Assembly: GCF_009862265.1 (NCBI RefSeq)
Contig: NZ_WWGX01000006.1
Coordinates: 186,756-250,755 of the forward strand
Origin: Streptomyces sp. SID8352
GTDB lineage: Bacteria; Actinomycetota; Actinomycetes; Streptomycetales; Streptomycetaceae
DNA: 64,000 nt
Direction of reading: 5' to 3'
This document shows, in pieces, positions 57,155 to 64,000 of this stretch. The notes under the pieces were generated by a model, which saw only the letters and a list, made by a program, of their open reading frames with translations, did not search any database and had not been told where the DNA came from. Position numbers and translations under genes: made by a program. Position 1 is the first letter of the stretch. The number at the start of each line of letters is the position of its first letter.

Positions 57155-59008
57155 ATGTCAGCCCCTGCACCCCCCAGCCCACCCCGGACCCGGCACTCCG
57201 GCCGCTCCGCGCCCACCCCGCTCCTCGTCGTGCTGCCGGCCGCCGCGGCCGCGGCCGGGGCCGCCTGGGCCGCCGCACCCGGCGCCGCCAAGGGCTGGAC
57301 CGCCACCCTCGCGGTGACGTCCTGGCTCTGTGTCGCCGTGGTCGTCGGCATCGGCTCCCGCCTGATCCGCCGTGCCCACCGCACCGCCGCCGAGCGGACC
57401 GCGGAGAACGCCGCGCTCAAGGCGCAGCTCGCCCACGAGAACGCCGGCTGCCTGCACCTCGCCAACGTCGTCCTGCCCGGCGTCACCCGGCGGCTGCGCG
57501 AGGGAGCGGGCGCCGACGAGGCCGTCGCGGGCGCCCCCGCCGTCCCCGGCCCCCATCTGCGCCAGGTGCTCCAGAGCTACGCCTCCCTCGCCGAGGACGC
57601 CGTCCGCCGGACCGGGGACGCCGAGGCCCGCCACCGGACCGCCCAGCACGAGCTGTCCCTGATCACCACGGAGCTGGACCACCTCACGGGCCGCACCCTG
57701 CCCGGGGCCGTGGCCCGACTGCGCGACGGCACCTCGGCCCAGCACGTACTGGCCGAGCTGGACTGGCCGCAGAGCGGCCGACTGCGCGCCCTGTCCGACC
57801 TGTTCGTCCGGGAGCTGGCCCACAGCGAGCGGCGCACCGCCGCGGCGCAGGCCGCCTCCGCCAAGTCCCTCAGCCGCGTCCAGGCCAAGGCCGTCAGCAT
57901 GCTCGCGGACCTCCGCGAGATGCAGGACCGGCACGGCGAGGACGTCCTCGGGGACCTGCTCCGCCTCGACCACAGCACCTCCCAGCTCGGCCTGATCACC
58001 GACCGCCTGGCCGTGCTGATGGGCGGCCGCGCCAGCCGGGCGTGGAACAAGCCGATCGTGATGGAGAACATCCTGCGCGGCGCCGTCGGACGCATCGCCG
58101 CCTACCGGCGGGTCCGGATGCACTGCTCCACCCGCGCCGCGATCTCCGGGTACGCCGCCGAGGGCGTGATGCACCTGCTGGCCGAGCTGATGGACAACGC
58201 CGCCAACTTCTCGCCGCCCATCGACGAGGTCCATGTCTACGTGGAGGAACGTACCGCCGGAATCGTCGTCACCGTCGAGGACAGCGGCCTGCGGATGGCC
58301 GACGCCGCGATGCACCACGCCGAGGAGGCCGTCTCCGGACGCTCCACCGATCTCGCGCAGCTCCAGGGCACCAGGCTCGGCCTCGCCGTGGTCGGGCGGC
58401 TCGCCGCCAAGTACCGCATCGGCGTCAGCTACCGGCCCTCCTCGCGCGGCGGCACCGGCGTCGTCGTCCTGCTGCCCCCGCAACTCCTCGCCCAGCAGCG
58501 GGTACCGGTCCCCGTCGGCGCCGGACGCACCCCCGCCGCGGGCACCCCCGTCGGCGCCCGCAACCGGGGCACCGGTCCCGTCCCCGCCCCCGGGACCACC
58601 CCCGTGCCCGCCCCGGCCGCCGGGCACCTGCCCGTCATCCCCCGCCCGGCGGCACCGCCGGACAGCGCGCCGCACCCCCTGGAGAGCACGCCGCCCGCCC
58701 GGCCGGTGCCGACCGGCCTGCCCGAACAGCAGGACCGGCACCACCGCCCCGCCACCCCCGGCGGCCTGCCCGTCCGCGCCCCCGGCCGCACGATGGCCGA
58801 GGCCGAGCGCGAACGCGGGCAGCAGACCCACGCCGCCCACGACCCCACGGCCCGGTCCCCCTACCCGGAACCGCACGACCGTGTCCCCGCGCTGCCCCGC
58901 GACGCGGGCTCCCGCTTCGGCGCCTACCACCGCGGTCGCCTCTCCGGTGCCGCCGGCTCCCCGCCCGGGGGGACCCCGCCGGCCACCGAACCGCCCGCCC
59001 CGGCCTGA
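57155..59008 (+). CDS. cvnA: CvnA-type sensor histidine-kinase-like protein of a conservon
   Basis: The 617-residue protein has two N-terminal membrane helices (about residues 22-42 and 48-72) and a helical region (TAAERTAENAALKAQLAHEN onward). The ATPase domain has N box LLAELMDNAANFSPP, VTVEDSGLRMADAAM and GTRLGLAVVGRLAAKYRIGVS. The region before it lacks a convincing phospho-accepting His block. The last 150 residues are Pro-rich and disordered. In conservons CvnA works with CvnB-D in a membrane-associated, G-protein-like signalling complex. ATG 57155 follows GAGGGACCG. It is the first gene of a five-gene operon. Confidence 0.9.
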   Translation: MSAPAPPSPPRTRHSGRSAPTPLLVVLPAAAAAAGAAWAAAPGAAKGWTATLAVTSWLCVAVVVGIGSRLIRRAHRTAAERTAENAALKAQLAHENAGCLHLANVVLPGVTRRLREGAGADEAVAGAPAVPGPHLRQVLQSYASLAEDAVRRTGDAEARHRTAQHELSLITTELDHLTGRTLPGAVARLRDGTSAQHVLAELDWPQSGRLRALSDLFVRELAHSERRTAAAQAASAKSLSRVQAKAVSMLADLREMQDRHGEDVLGDLLRLDHSTSQLGLITDRLAVLMGGRASRAWNKPIVMENILRGAVGRIAAYRRVRMHCSTRAAISGYAAEGVMHLLAELMDNAANFSPPIDEVHVYVEERTAGIVVTVEDSGLRMADAAMHHAEEAVSGRSTDLAQLQGTRLGLAVVGRLAAKYRIGVSYRPSSRGGTGVVVLLPPQLLAQQRVPVPVGAGRTPAAGTPVGARNRGTGPVPAPGTTPVPAPAAGHLPVIPRPAAPPDSAPHPLESTPPARPVPTGLPEQQDRHHRPATPGGLPVRAPGRTMAEAERERGQQTHAAHDPTARSPYPEPHDRVPALPRDAGSRFGAYHRGRLSGAAGSPPGGTPPATEPPAPA

Positions 59009-59066
59009 GGGCCGTCCCCCGGAGCCCTCGCATCCTTCGCGCTCGTGAGAATGGAGGACCGGGCCG

Positions 59067-59516
59067 GTGACCGCCCCGCGCACCACCGTCCCACCACCCG
59101 TCATGCAGACCACCGACAACAGCCTCACCTGGCTCCTGCAGAACCTGCTCGACCGCACACCCGACACCCGCCACGCCCTGGTCCTGTCCCGGGACGGCCT
59201 CAAACTCTGCTGGAGCGAACACCTCGCCCTAGACCAGGCCGACCAGCTCTCCGCCATCTGTTCCGGCATCCAGGCCCTCGCCCAGGGCGCCTCCGTGGAG
59301 TTCGGCAACGGCACCGGCGGGGTCCGGCACTCCATGACCGAGTTCCACGGCGGCCTGCTCTTCATCGTCGAGGCCGGACAGGGCGCGCACCTCGCCGTCA
59401 TCGCCGCCGAGGACGCCGACCCCGGCGTCGTCGGCCACCAGATGACCGAACTGGTCGACCAGATCGGGGACCACCTGCGCGCCGAACCCCGCCACGCCCG
59501 GAGCACCTCCACGTGA
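59067..59516 (+). CDS. cvnB: CvnB-type roadblock/LC7 domain protein
   Basis: The 149-residue roadblock protein shows SLTWLLQNLLDRTPDTRHALVLSRDGLKLCWSEHL, the typical strand/turn of the fold, and HSMTEFHGGLLFIVEAGQGAHLAVIAAEDADPGVVGHQMTELVDQIG. Roadblock proteins regulate small GTPases, here presumably CvnD. GTG start follows GGAGGACC. Its TGA overlaps the GTG of the next gene. Confidence 0.92.
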   Translation: MTAPRTTVPPPVMQTTDNSLTWLLQNLLDRTPDTRHALVLSRDGLKLCWSEHLALDQADQLSAICSGIQALAQGASVEFGNGTGGVRHSMTEFHGGLLFIVEAGQGAHLAVIAAEDADPGVVGHQMTELVDQIGDHLRAEPRHARSTST

Positions 59517-59869
59517 CCCGCAGACCCGTGGACACCGGCGAGCCCCAGCGGCTCTACACGGTCACCGGCGGACGCAGCCGCGCCGACGACGCCTTCGACC
59601 TCGTCACCCTGGTGGTCAGCGAATGCGCGCCCACGGCCGGCATGCAGTCCGAGCACGCCGAGATCCTCGACCTGTGCCGCCACCCGACGGCCGTCGTCGA
59701 GGTCGCCGCGGAACTCGGACTGCCGATCACCGTCATCCGCATCCTCCTCGGCGACCTGCTCGCCATGGGCACCATCACCGCCCGCCATCCACGCCTGGGG
59801 CAGTCCGTCGCGTCGCACCCCGATATCGACCTCCTCAAGGAAGTGCTCCATGGGCTCCGCAACCTCTGA
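59513..59869 (+). CDS. cvnC: CvnC-type DUF742 protein
   Basis: The 118-residue DUF742 protein includes RLYTVTGGRSRADDAFDLVTLV, SEHAEILDLCRHPTAVVEVAAELGLPITVIRILLGDLLAMGTI (a winged-helix-like segment) and the C-terminal DIDLLKEVLHGLRNL. It overlaps cvnB by four bases (GTGA) and cvnD by 20 bases, so expression is coupled. Confidence 0.92.
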   Translation: MTRRPVDTGEPQRLYTVTGGRSRADDAFDLVTLVVSECAPTAGMQSEHAEILDLCRHPTAVVEVAAELGLPITVIRILLGDLLAMGTITARHPRLGQSVASHPDIDLLKEVLHGLRNL

Positions 59870-60476
59870 GAACCGGGGAACCGCCGGCGGCCGCACGCCC
59901 CTCACCGACGCCGCCGAGACCGGACTGAAGATCGTCGTCGTGGGCGGCTTCGGCGTCGGCAAGACCACCCTGGTCCGCTCCGTCAGCGAGATCCGCCCCC
60001 TGAACACCGAGGAGGTGATGACCCAGGCCGGGGTCGGCGTCGACGACACCGGCGGCCTCACCGCCAAGACCACCACCACCGTCGCCTTCGACTTCGGGCG
60101 CATCAGTCTCAACGACCGGATGGTGCTCTACCTCTTCGGCGCCCCCGGCCAGGAGCGCTTCTGGTTCCTGTGGGACCGTCTCTTCTCCGGCACCCTCGGC
60201 GCCGTCGTCCTCGTCGACACCCGCCGGATGGACGACTCCTGGTACGCGATAGACCGGCTGGAACACCACCGCACCCCCTTCGTGGTCGCGGTCAACCGCT
60301 TCGACGGGGACCTCGCCCGCCACCCCCTCGACGAGATCCGCCGGGCACTCGCCCTGCCCGACCACGTCCCCCTGATCGACTGCGACGCGCGGGTGCGTGC
60401 CTCCGGCAAGAACGTCCTGGTCACCCTCGTGGACCACCTCTACCAACAGGCCCTCGCGCAGGAGAGCGCATCGTGA
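59850..60476 (+). CDS. cvnD: CvnD-type small GTPase
   Basis: The 208-residue ATP/GTP-binding protein has a P-loop GGFGVGKTT (residues 32-40), EVMTQAGVGVDDTGG (switch I region), a switch II-like LFGAPGQERFWFLWDRL, and VVAVNRFDG in place of the NKxD motif. This non-canonical specificity motif is usual for conservon GTPases. It presumably cycles under control of CvnB and CvnA at the membrane. The stop overlaps the next start (GTGA). Confidence 0.93.
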   Translation: MGSATSENRGTAGGRTPLTDAAETGLKIVVVGGFGVGKTTLVRSVSEIRPLNTEEVMTQAGVGVDDTGGLTAKTTTTVAFDFGRISLNDRMVLYLFGAPGQERFWFLWDRLFSGTLGAVVLVDTRRMDDSWYAIDRLEHHRTPFVVAVNRFDGDLARHPLDEIRRALALPDHVPLIDCDARVRASGKNVLVTLVDHLYQQALAQESAS

Positions 60477-61738
60477 CCGACACCCGTCCCGCCCCCGCGG
60501 GTTCCGCCGCCCCGGAGTGCCCCGCCCACCGCGACGCCGTGCACCTCGCCGGACTGGAGTACCAGCAGACACCGTCCGAGCTGTACCGCGACCTGCGCGC
60601 CCGGCACGGCACCGTCGCCCCCGTGCTCCTCGACGGCGGCATCCCCGCCTGGCTGGTCCTCGGCTACACCGAGGTCAGCTATGTCACCGGCCACGACGAG
60701 CTGTTCGCCCGCGACTCCCGCCGCTGGAACCAGTGGGACTCCATCCCCGCCGACTGGCCCCTCCTGCCCTATGTCGGCCACCAGCCGTCGGTGCTGTTCG
60801 CCGAGGGCGAGGAGCACCGGCGGCGGGCCGGTGTGATCACCCGCGCCCTCGCGGTCGTCGACCAGTTCGAGCTGGCCCGCGACTGCCGCCACCTCGCCGA
60901 CCGGCTCATCGCCGCCTTCGCCGGCAGCGGGCAGGCCGAGCTGATGGGCGACTACGCGCACGCCCTGCCGATGCGCGCCGCCGTCCGCATCTGCGGCATG
61001 CCGCACGGCGGCGCCGACACCCGGCAACTCGTCGACGACCTGCGGATCTCCCTGGACGCCGCCGACGGCGACGACCCCGTGGCCGCCTACACCCGTGTCG
61101 GCGAGCGCATCCACCGGCTGGTCCGGGAGAAGCGGGAGCGGCCCGGCCCCGACGTCACCTCCCGGATGCTGACCCACCCGGCGGGACTCACCGACGAGGA
61201 GATCGTCCAGGACCTCATCTCCGTGATCGCCGCCGCCCAGCAGCCAACCGCCAACTGGATCGGCAACACCCTGCGCCTGCTGCTCACCGACGAACGCTTC
61301 GCGCTCAACGTCTCGGGCGGCAGGCTCAGCGTCGGTGAGGCCCTCAACGAGGTGCTGTGGCTGGACACCCCGACCCAGAACTTCATCGGCCGCTGGGCCG
61401 TGCACGACACCCAGCTCGGCGGGCGGCAGATCCGGGCGGGCGACTGCCTCGTCCTCGGCCTGGCCGCGGCCAACACCGATCCGCAGATCTGGCCCGAGGC
61501 GCACGTCGGCGCGGAGAACTCCTCCCACCTCTCCTTCAGCAACGGCGAGCACCGCTGCCCCTACCCGGCCCCGCTGCTCGCGGACGTCATCGCGCGCACC
61601 GCCGTCGAGACGCTGCTGGAGCGTCTGCCCGATCTGGTGCTGGCGGTGGAGCCGGGGGAGCTGACCTGGCGTCCCTCCATCTGGATGCGCGGTCTGGCGG
61701 CCCTCCCCGCCCGGTTCACCCCGTCGGTGGTCGCCTGA
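60473..61738 (+). CDS. cvnE: CvnE-type cytochrome P450 lacking the ExxR arginine (CYP157-like)
   Basis: The 421-residue P450 has the heme-ligand segment FSNGEHRCPYP, with Cys362. The K-helix motif reads E293-V-L-W296 instead of ExxR. S. coelicolor CYP157C1, also a conservon P450, has the same type of change and was described as the first P450 without ExxR. The I-helix region is VIAAAQQPTANW, lacking the usual acid-Thr pair. Tight coupling to cvnD (GTGA overlap) implies that it works with the signalling complex. It may be a sensor or structural protein rather than a regular monooxygenase; this is inference. Confidence 0.9.
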   Translation: MTDTRPAPAGSAAPECPAHRDAVHLAGLEYQQTPSELYRDLRARHGTVAPVLLDGGIPAWLVLGYTEVSYVTGHDELFARDSRRWNQWDSIPADWPLLPYVGHQPSVLFAEGEEHRRRAGVITRALAVVDQFELARDCRHLADRLIAAFAGSGQAELMGDYAHALPMRAAVRICGMPHGGADTRQLVDDLRISLDAADGDDPVAAYTRVGERIHRLVREKRERPGPDVTSRMLTHPAGLTDEEIVQDLISVIAAAQQPTANWIGNTLRLLLTDERFALNVSGGRLSVGEALNEVLWLDTPTQNFIGRWAVHDTQLGGRQIRAGDCLVLGLAAANTDPQIWPEAHVGAENSSHLSFSNGEHRCPYPAPLLADVIARTAVETLLERLPDLVLAVEPGELTWRPSIWMRGLAALPARFTPSVVA

Positions 61739-61755
61739 TCCCCCGGCCCCCGCCG

Positions 61756-61797
61756 CCCGGTCCGGCGGTCCCGTCCCCCGGTCCGGCGGTCACGTCC
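61756..61797. repeat. 21-bp tandem repeat between convergent P450 genes
   Basis: Two copies (61756-61776 and 61777-61797) starting CCCGGTCCGGCGGTC, differing at one base. They lie in the space between the convergent conservon P450 and second P450 genes. Confidence 0.7.
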
Positions 61798-61850
61798 CCC
61801 GTGCCGGTGAAGCGGCGCGCACCGGTCCGAGCGCGGGGGCCGACCGGGGT

Positions 61851-63080
61851 TCAGGCCGTGCCGGGGGTGAACCGCACCGGCAGGGTGTGCGGGCCCCTGG
61901 TGAACACCCCGCGCACCGTCACCGCAGCCCCCTCGGCGAGCCGTACGTCCGGCATCGCGTCCAGCAGATGACCGACCCCAGTCTCCACCTCGGCCTTCGC
62001 CAGCAGCGCCCCGACGCAGAAATGCCGTCCCAGGGCGAACGCCAGATGGTCGGCGGCGGCCGAGAAGGCGGTCGTCGTGGTGAGGTCGTCCCGGAACACG
62101 TCGAAGCGGTCGGGTTCCCGGTAGCGGCGCTCGTCGCGGTTGGCCGCGCCGATCAGACAGGTGACGGTGGCACCGGCCGGGATGGTGCCACCGGCGATCG
62201 ACACCTCGGTCGCCGTCTGGCGCATGATCATGTGCACCGGCGGCGACCAGCGGAGCGTCTCGGCGAACGCCCGGGCTATCAGTGTCCGGTCGGCGCGCAC
62301 CGCGGCCAGTTGGTCCGGGTGCGCCAGCAGATTGGCGAAGATGCCGGAGATGGCCTTGTCCGTCGTCTCGCCGCCCGCCGACAGCAGCAGGCTGCAGAAC
62401 GCCTTGATCTCCTCGTCGCTCATCCGCACGCCGTCTATCTCGGCGGCGCACAGCGTCGAGAGCAGATCGTCCCCCGGGTTCCTCCGGCGCTCCTGGATGA
62501 CGGGGACCATGTACTCGGCGAACTCCACCCGGGTGCGCAGCCCGGCGGCCGCGACCTCGGGATCGCCGGAGAGGTTGCCCAGGAAGGCGACGATCGAGGT
62601 GTACCAGCGGTGGAACCGCTCGTACTCGGCCTTGTCCAGGCCCAGCATCTCGGCGATGACGTTGACCGGGAAGCGGGTCGCGTAGTCACCGACGAGGTCG
62701 GCCCGGCCGGTGTTCCGGAAGGCGTCTATCAGCTCCCGTGAGTTCCGCTCGATCACGGGCATGAACCGGTCCCGCAGCTCCGACCCGCGGAACGCGGGTG
62801 CGACCAGCGCGCGCCGCACCGAGTGCGCGCGCCCGCTCAACTGGAGGATCGTCCGGCCGTGCACGGGTTCCAGCTGCCAGTCGTAGTTCTCCGTGGTGAA
62901 CTCGCCGTCGCGGTCCTTGAAGACGCGTTCCACGTCCTCGTAGCGCGAGACGATCCAGCTCCGGGTTGCTTCGTGCCAGAAGAGGGGGGCGCTGTCCCGC
63001 ATCACGCGGTACGCCGGGTAGGGGTCGGCCCCGAACTCGGGGGAGAGGATGTCGATGGCCCGCCGCGTGTTGGTGGACAT
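61851..63080 (-). CDS. Cytochrome P450 with canonical motifs
   Basis: The 409-residue P450 has every standard feature: I-helix LLLSAGGETTDKA, K-helix ExxR (ETLRWSPPV), and heme-ligand loop FALGRHFCVGALLAKAE. N-terminal ILSPEFGADPYPAYRVMRDSAPLFWHE is typical of bacterial class I P450s. It is a monooxygenase needing separate ferredoxin and reductase partners. The FprA-like reductase at 18.7 kb could serve, but no ferredoxin gene is in the window. In several S. coelicolor conservons a second P450 lies beside cvnE, but in the same direction; here it is convergent, so linkage is uncertain. ATG 63080 follows GAGGAG. Confidence 0.93.
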   Translation of the reverse strand: MSTNTRRAIDILSPEFGADPYPAYRVMRDSAPLFWHEATRSWIVSRYEDVERVFKDRDGEFTTENYDWQLEPVHGRTILQLSGRAHSVRRALVAPAFRGSELRDRFMPVIERNSRELIDAFRNTGRADLVGDYATRFPVNVIAEMLGLDKAEYERFHRWYTSIVAFLGNLSGDPEVAAAGLRTRVEFAEYMVPVIQERRRNPGDDLLSTLCAAEIDGVRMSDEEIKAFCSLLLSAGGETTDKAISGIFANLLAHPDQLAAVRADRTLIARAFAETLRWSPPVHMIMRQTATEVSIAGGTIPAGATVTCLIGAANRDERRYREPDRFDVFRDDLTTTTAFSAAADHLAFALGRHFCVGALLAKAEVETGVGHLLDAMPDVRLAEGAAVTVRGVFTRGPHTLPVRFTPGTA

Positions 63081-63529
63081 GGTGCTCCTCGGTCGACAAC
63101 GGCCTTTACAGGACAGGGTATTGACGACCCGTCGGATCGGACAGACCGCGCGCGGCGCCTTGTACGCGCACGCCGGTGGCGCGGGAGGGCGCACGGGGCG
63201 GGTGGGGCCCCGGCGGCGTCCGGGCCGTGCGACCGGCCGCCGCCGCGGACCGGCCGGCCGGTCGGCGGCCCGCCTTCCGGGGCGCCTCCGGACCGGCTCG
63301 GAGGTGCCTCTTCCGCCGCCCGGGCGGGTGTCCCGGGCGGTGCGCGGGGCGGGATCGGGGGCGGGACGGCACCCCGTGCGGCCGGGAGGTGTGGAGCGGC
63401 GGTCGTCGGGTACTCGCTGATTCGGATGGTGTGGGTACATGGCGGCACGGCAAGGGACGGCCGTGCCGCCACCCGCACCCCGACGCCGGTCCGGGGGCGT
63501 TGTCAGTGGCGGGTGCGACGCTGGTCGGC
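63081..63529. other. Intergenic region upstream of the P450 gene
   Basis: The stretch 63095-63140 is less GC-rich (GGCCTTTACAGGACAGGGTATTG) and is likely to hold the P450 promoter. The rest shows only low-complexity open frames; I see no gene. Confidence 0.4.
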
Positions 63530-63796
63530 ATGGATGAGGCGGAGTTCATGCGGGGCCGGGTGTACGGCGCCGACCACGACGATCCGGGGCCACGGGCCAG
63601 GCGGAGCTACGCCCAGCTGATCGGCGGCCCGCTGGACGGCCTGCTCCTGGACATCACGCAGACACCCGAGGAGGAACGGGGCGGAGGGGTGTCGCTGGTG
63701 ACGGAACTGGGCCGCTACGGGCCGGGAGGCCGGGCCGCGTACGCTCCCCGGCCGGGCGATCCGGGCCGTTTCGACTGGCGCGGGGACACGCCTTGA
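63530..63796 (+). CDS. Small conserved hypothetical protein (88 aa)
   Basis: The product (DEAEFMRGRVYGADHDDPGPR, then SYAQLIGGPLDGLLLDITQTPEEERGGGVSL) resembles short streptomycete proteins containing an LIGGPLDGLLLDI core. No function is known. ATG 63530 was picked because the recognisable text starts there; the ribosome-binding site is weak and a GTG at 63506 is possible. Confidence 0.5.
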   Translation: MDEAEFMRGRVYGADHDDPGPRARRSYAQLIGGPLDGLLLDITQTPEEERGGGVSLVTELGRYGPGGRAAYAPRPGDPGRFDWRGDTP

Positions 63797-64000
63797 CGGG
63801 CGGTGGCGGCACATGACCGGCGGTGGCGACACGCCCTGACGGGTCCCGGCCCGTGGTACGCCGGTGGAGGAGTGCTGCTCCCCGCACGTCGGCTTCCGCG
63901 CCGGGGCCGCACCCCGGCTTCCGCGATGGCGGCTCGGTGGGCCGTGTTCGCCCGGTGGGCGCCGACGGGCGACCGGGGAGCACGGCCCCGCTGGTTCGCC

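Noticed and set aside
63100..63125. GGGTAT as a SigB-type -10 on the plus strand
   Set aside because: No GNNT lies 14-16 bases upstream and the nearest plus-strand gene is about 400 bases away.

Overview
The window reads as a stretch of Streptomyces (or very close relative) chromosome. It is extremely GC-rich with strong third-position G/C bias, uses many GTG starts, and carries family combinations typical of streptomycetes: a WhiJ-like HTH/DUF5753 regulator with DUF397 and an ATPase-fold partner, a conservon (CvnA-D plus a P450), a SigB/F/G sigma factor, DpsA, a large-subunit catalase, DUF5709, DUF5133 and DUF574 proteins. I saw no rRNA, tRNA, IS element, prophage or CRISPR array.

Layout. 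0-7 kb: small conserved proteins, a GNAT acetyltransferase, a Gfo/Idh/MocA oxidoreductase, a DUF574 methyltransferase and a secreted beta-propeller. 6.9-10.4 kb: the WhiJ-like/DUF397 pair, divergent from an ATPase-fold protein and a HEAT-repeat protein, then two small proteins. 10.4-18.1 kb: a YkvA protein, a repeat-bearing membrane protein, a three-subunit molybdenum hydroxylase operon of PaoABC type and an unknown protein. 18.6-24.5 kb: an FprA-type reductase behind a candidate iron box, an MFS pump, a CsbD protein, a decayed alkyl-DHAP synthase and a diacylglycerol-kinase-family protein. 24.6-31 kb: catalase with a SigB-like promoter, a methyltransferase, and a TetR/alcohol dehydrogenase pair with duplicated operators. 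31-37 kb: BlaI/M56 peptidase pair, flavodoxin-like protein, MFS/TetR drug-efflux unit, and a CstR/rhodanese sulfide-stress unit. 37-44 kb: a stand-alone TsaD paralogue followed by a frameshifted acetyltransferase, then phosphoketolase plus GH65 phosphorylase. 44-56 kb: secreted protein, DMT transporter, histone-H1-like DNA-binding protein, methyltransferase, FemX-like ligase, sigma factor, PRC-barrel protein, DpsA, MFS protein, an orphan FAD-domain protein and a GH25 lysozyme. 57-63 kb: a conservon with four overlapping junctions, whose P450 lacks the ExxR arginine, and a convergent, canonical P450.

Themes. Stress and redox functions recur (catalase, DpsA, CsbD, the sigma factor, CstR/rhodanese, iron-regulated reductase), and two SigB-like promoter matches may join some of them into one regulon. 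Gene decay is also visible: an alkyl-DHAP synthase remnant, a frameshifted GNAT gene, a small membrane-protein gene with a lost start codon and a frameshift, and a DUF488 fragment. Several genes end in long perfect hairpins. No unmistakably new multi-gene system stands out. The most interesting leads are the conservon with its degenerate P450, the TsaD paralogue, and the H1-like protein.
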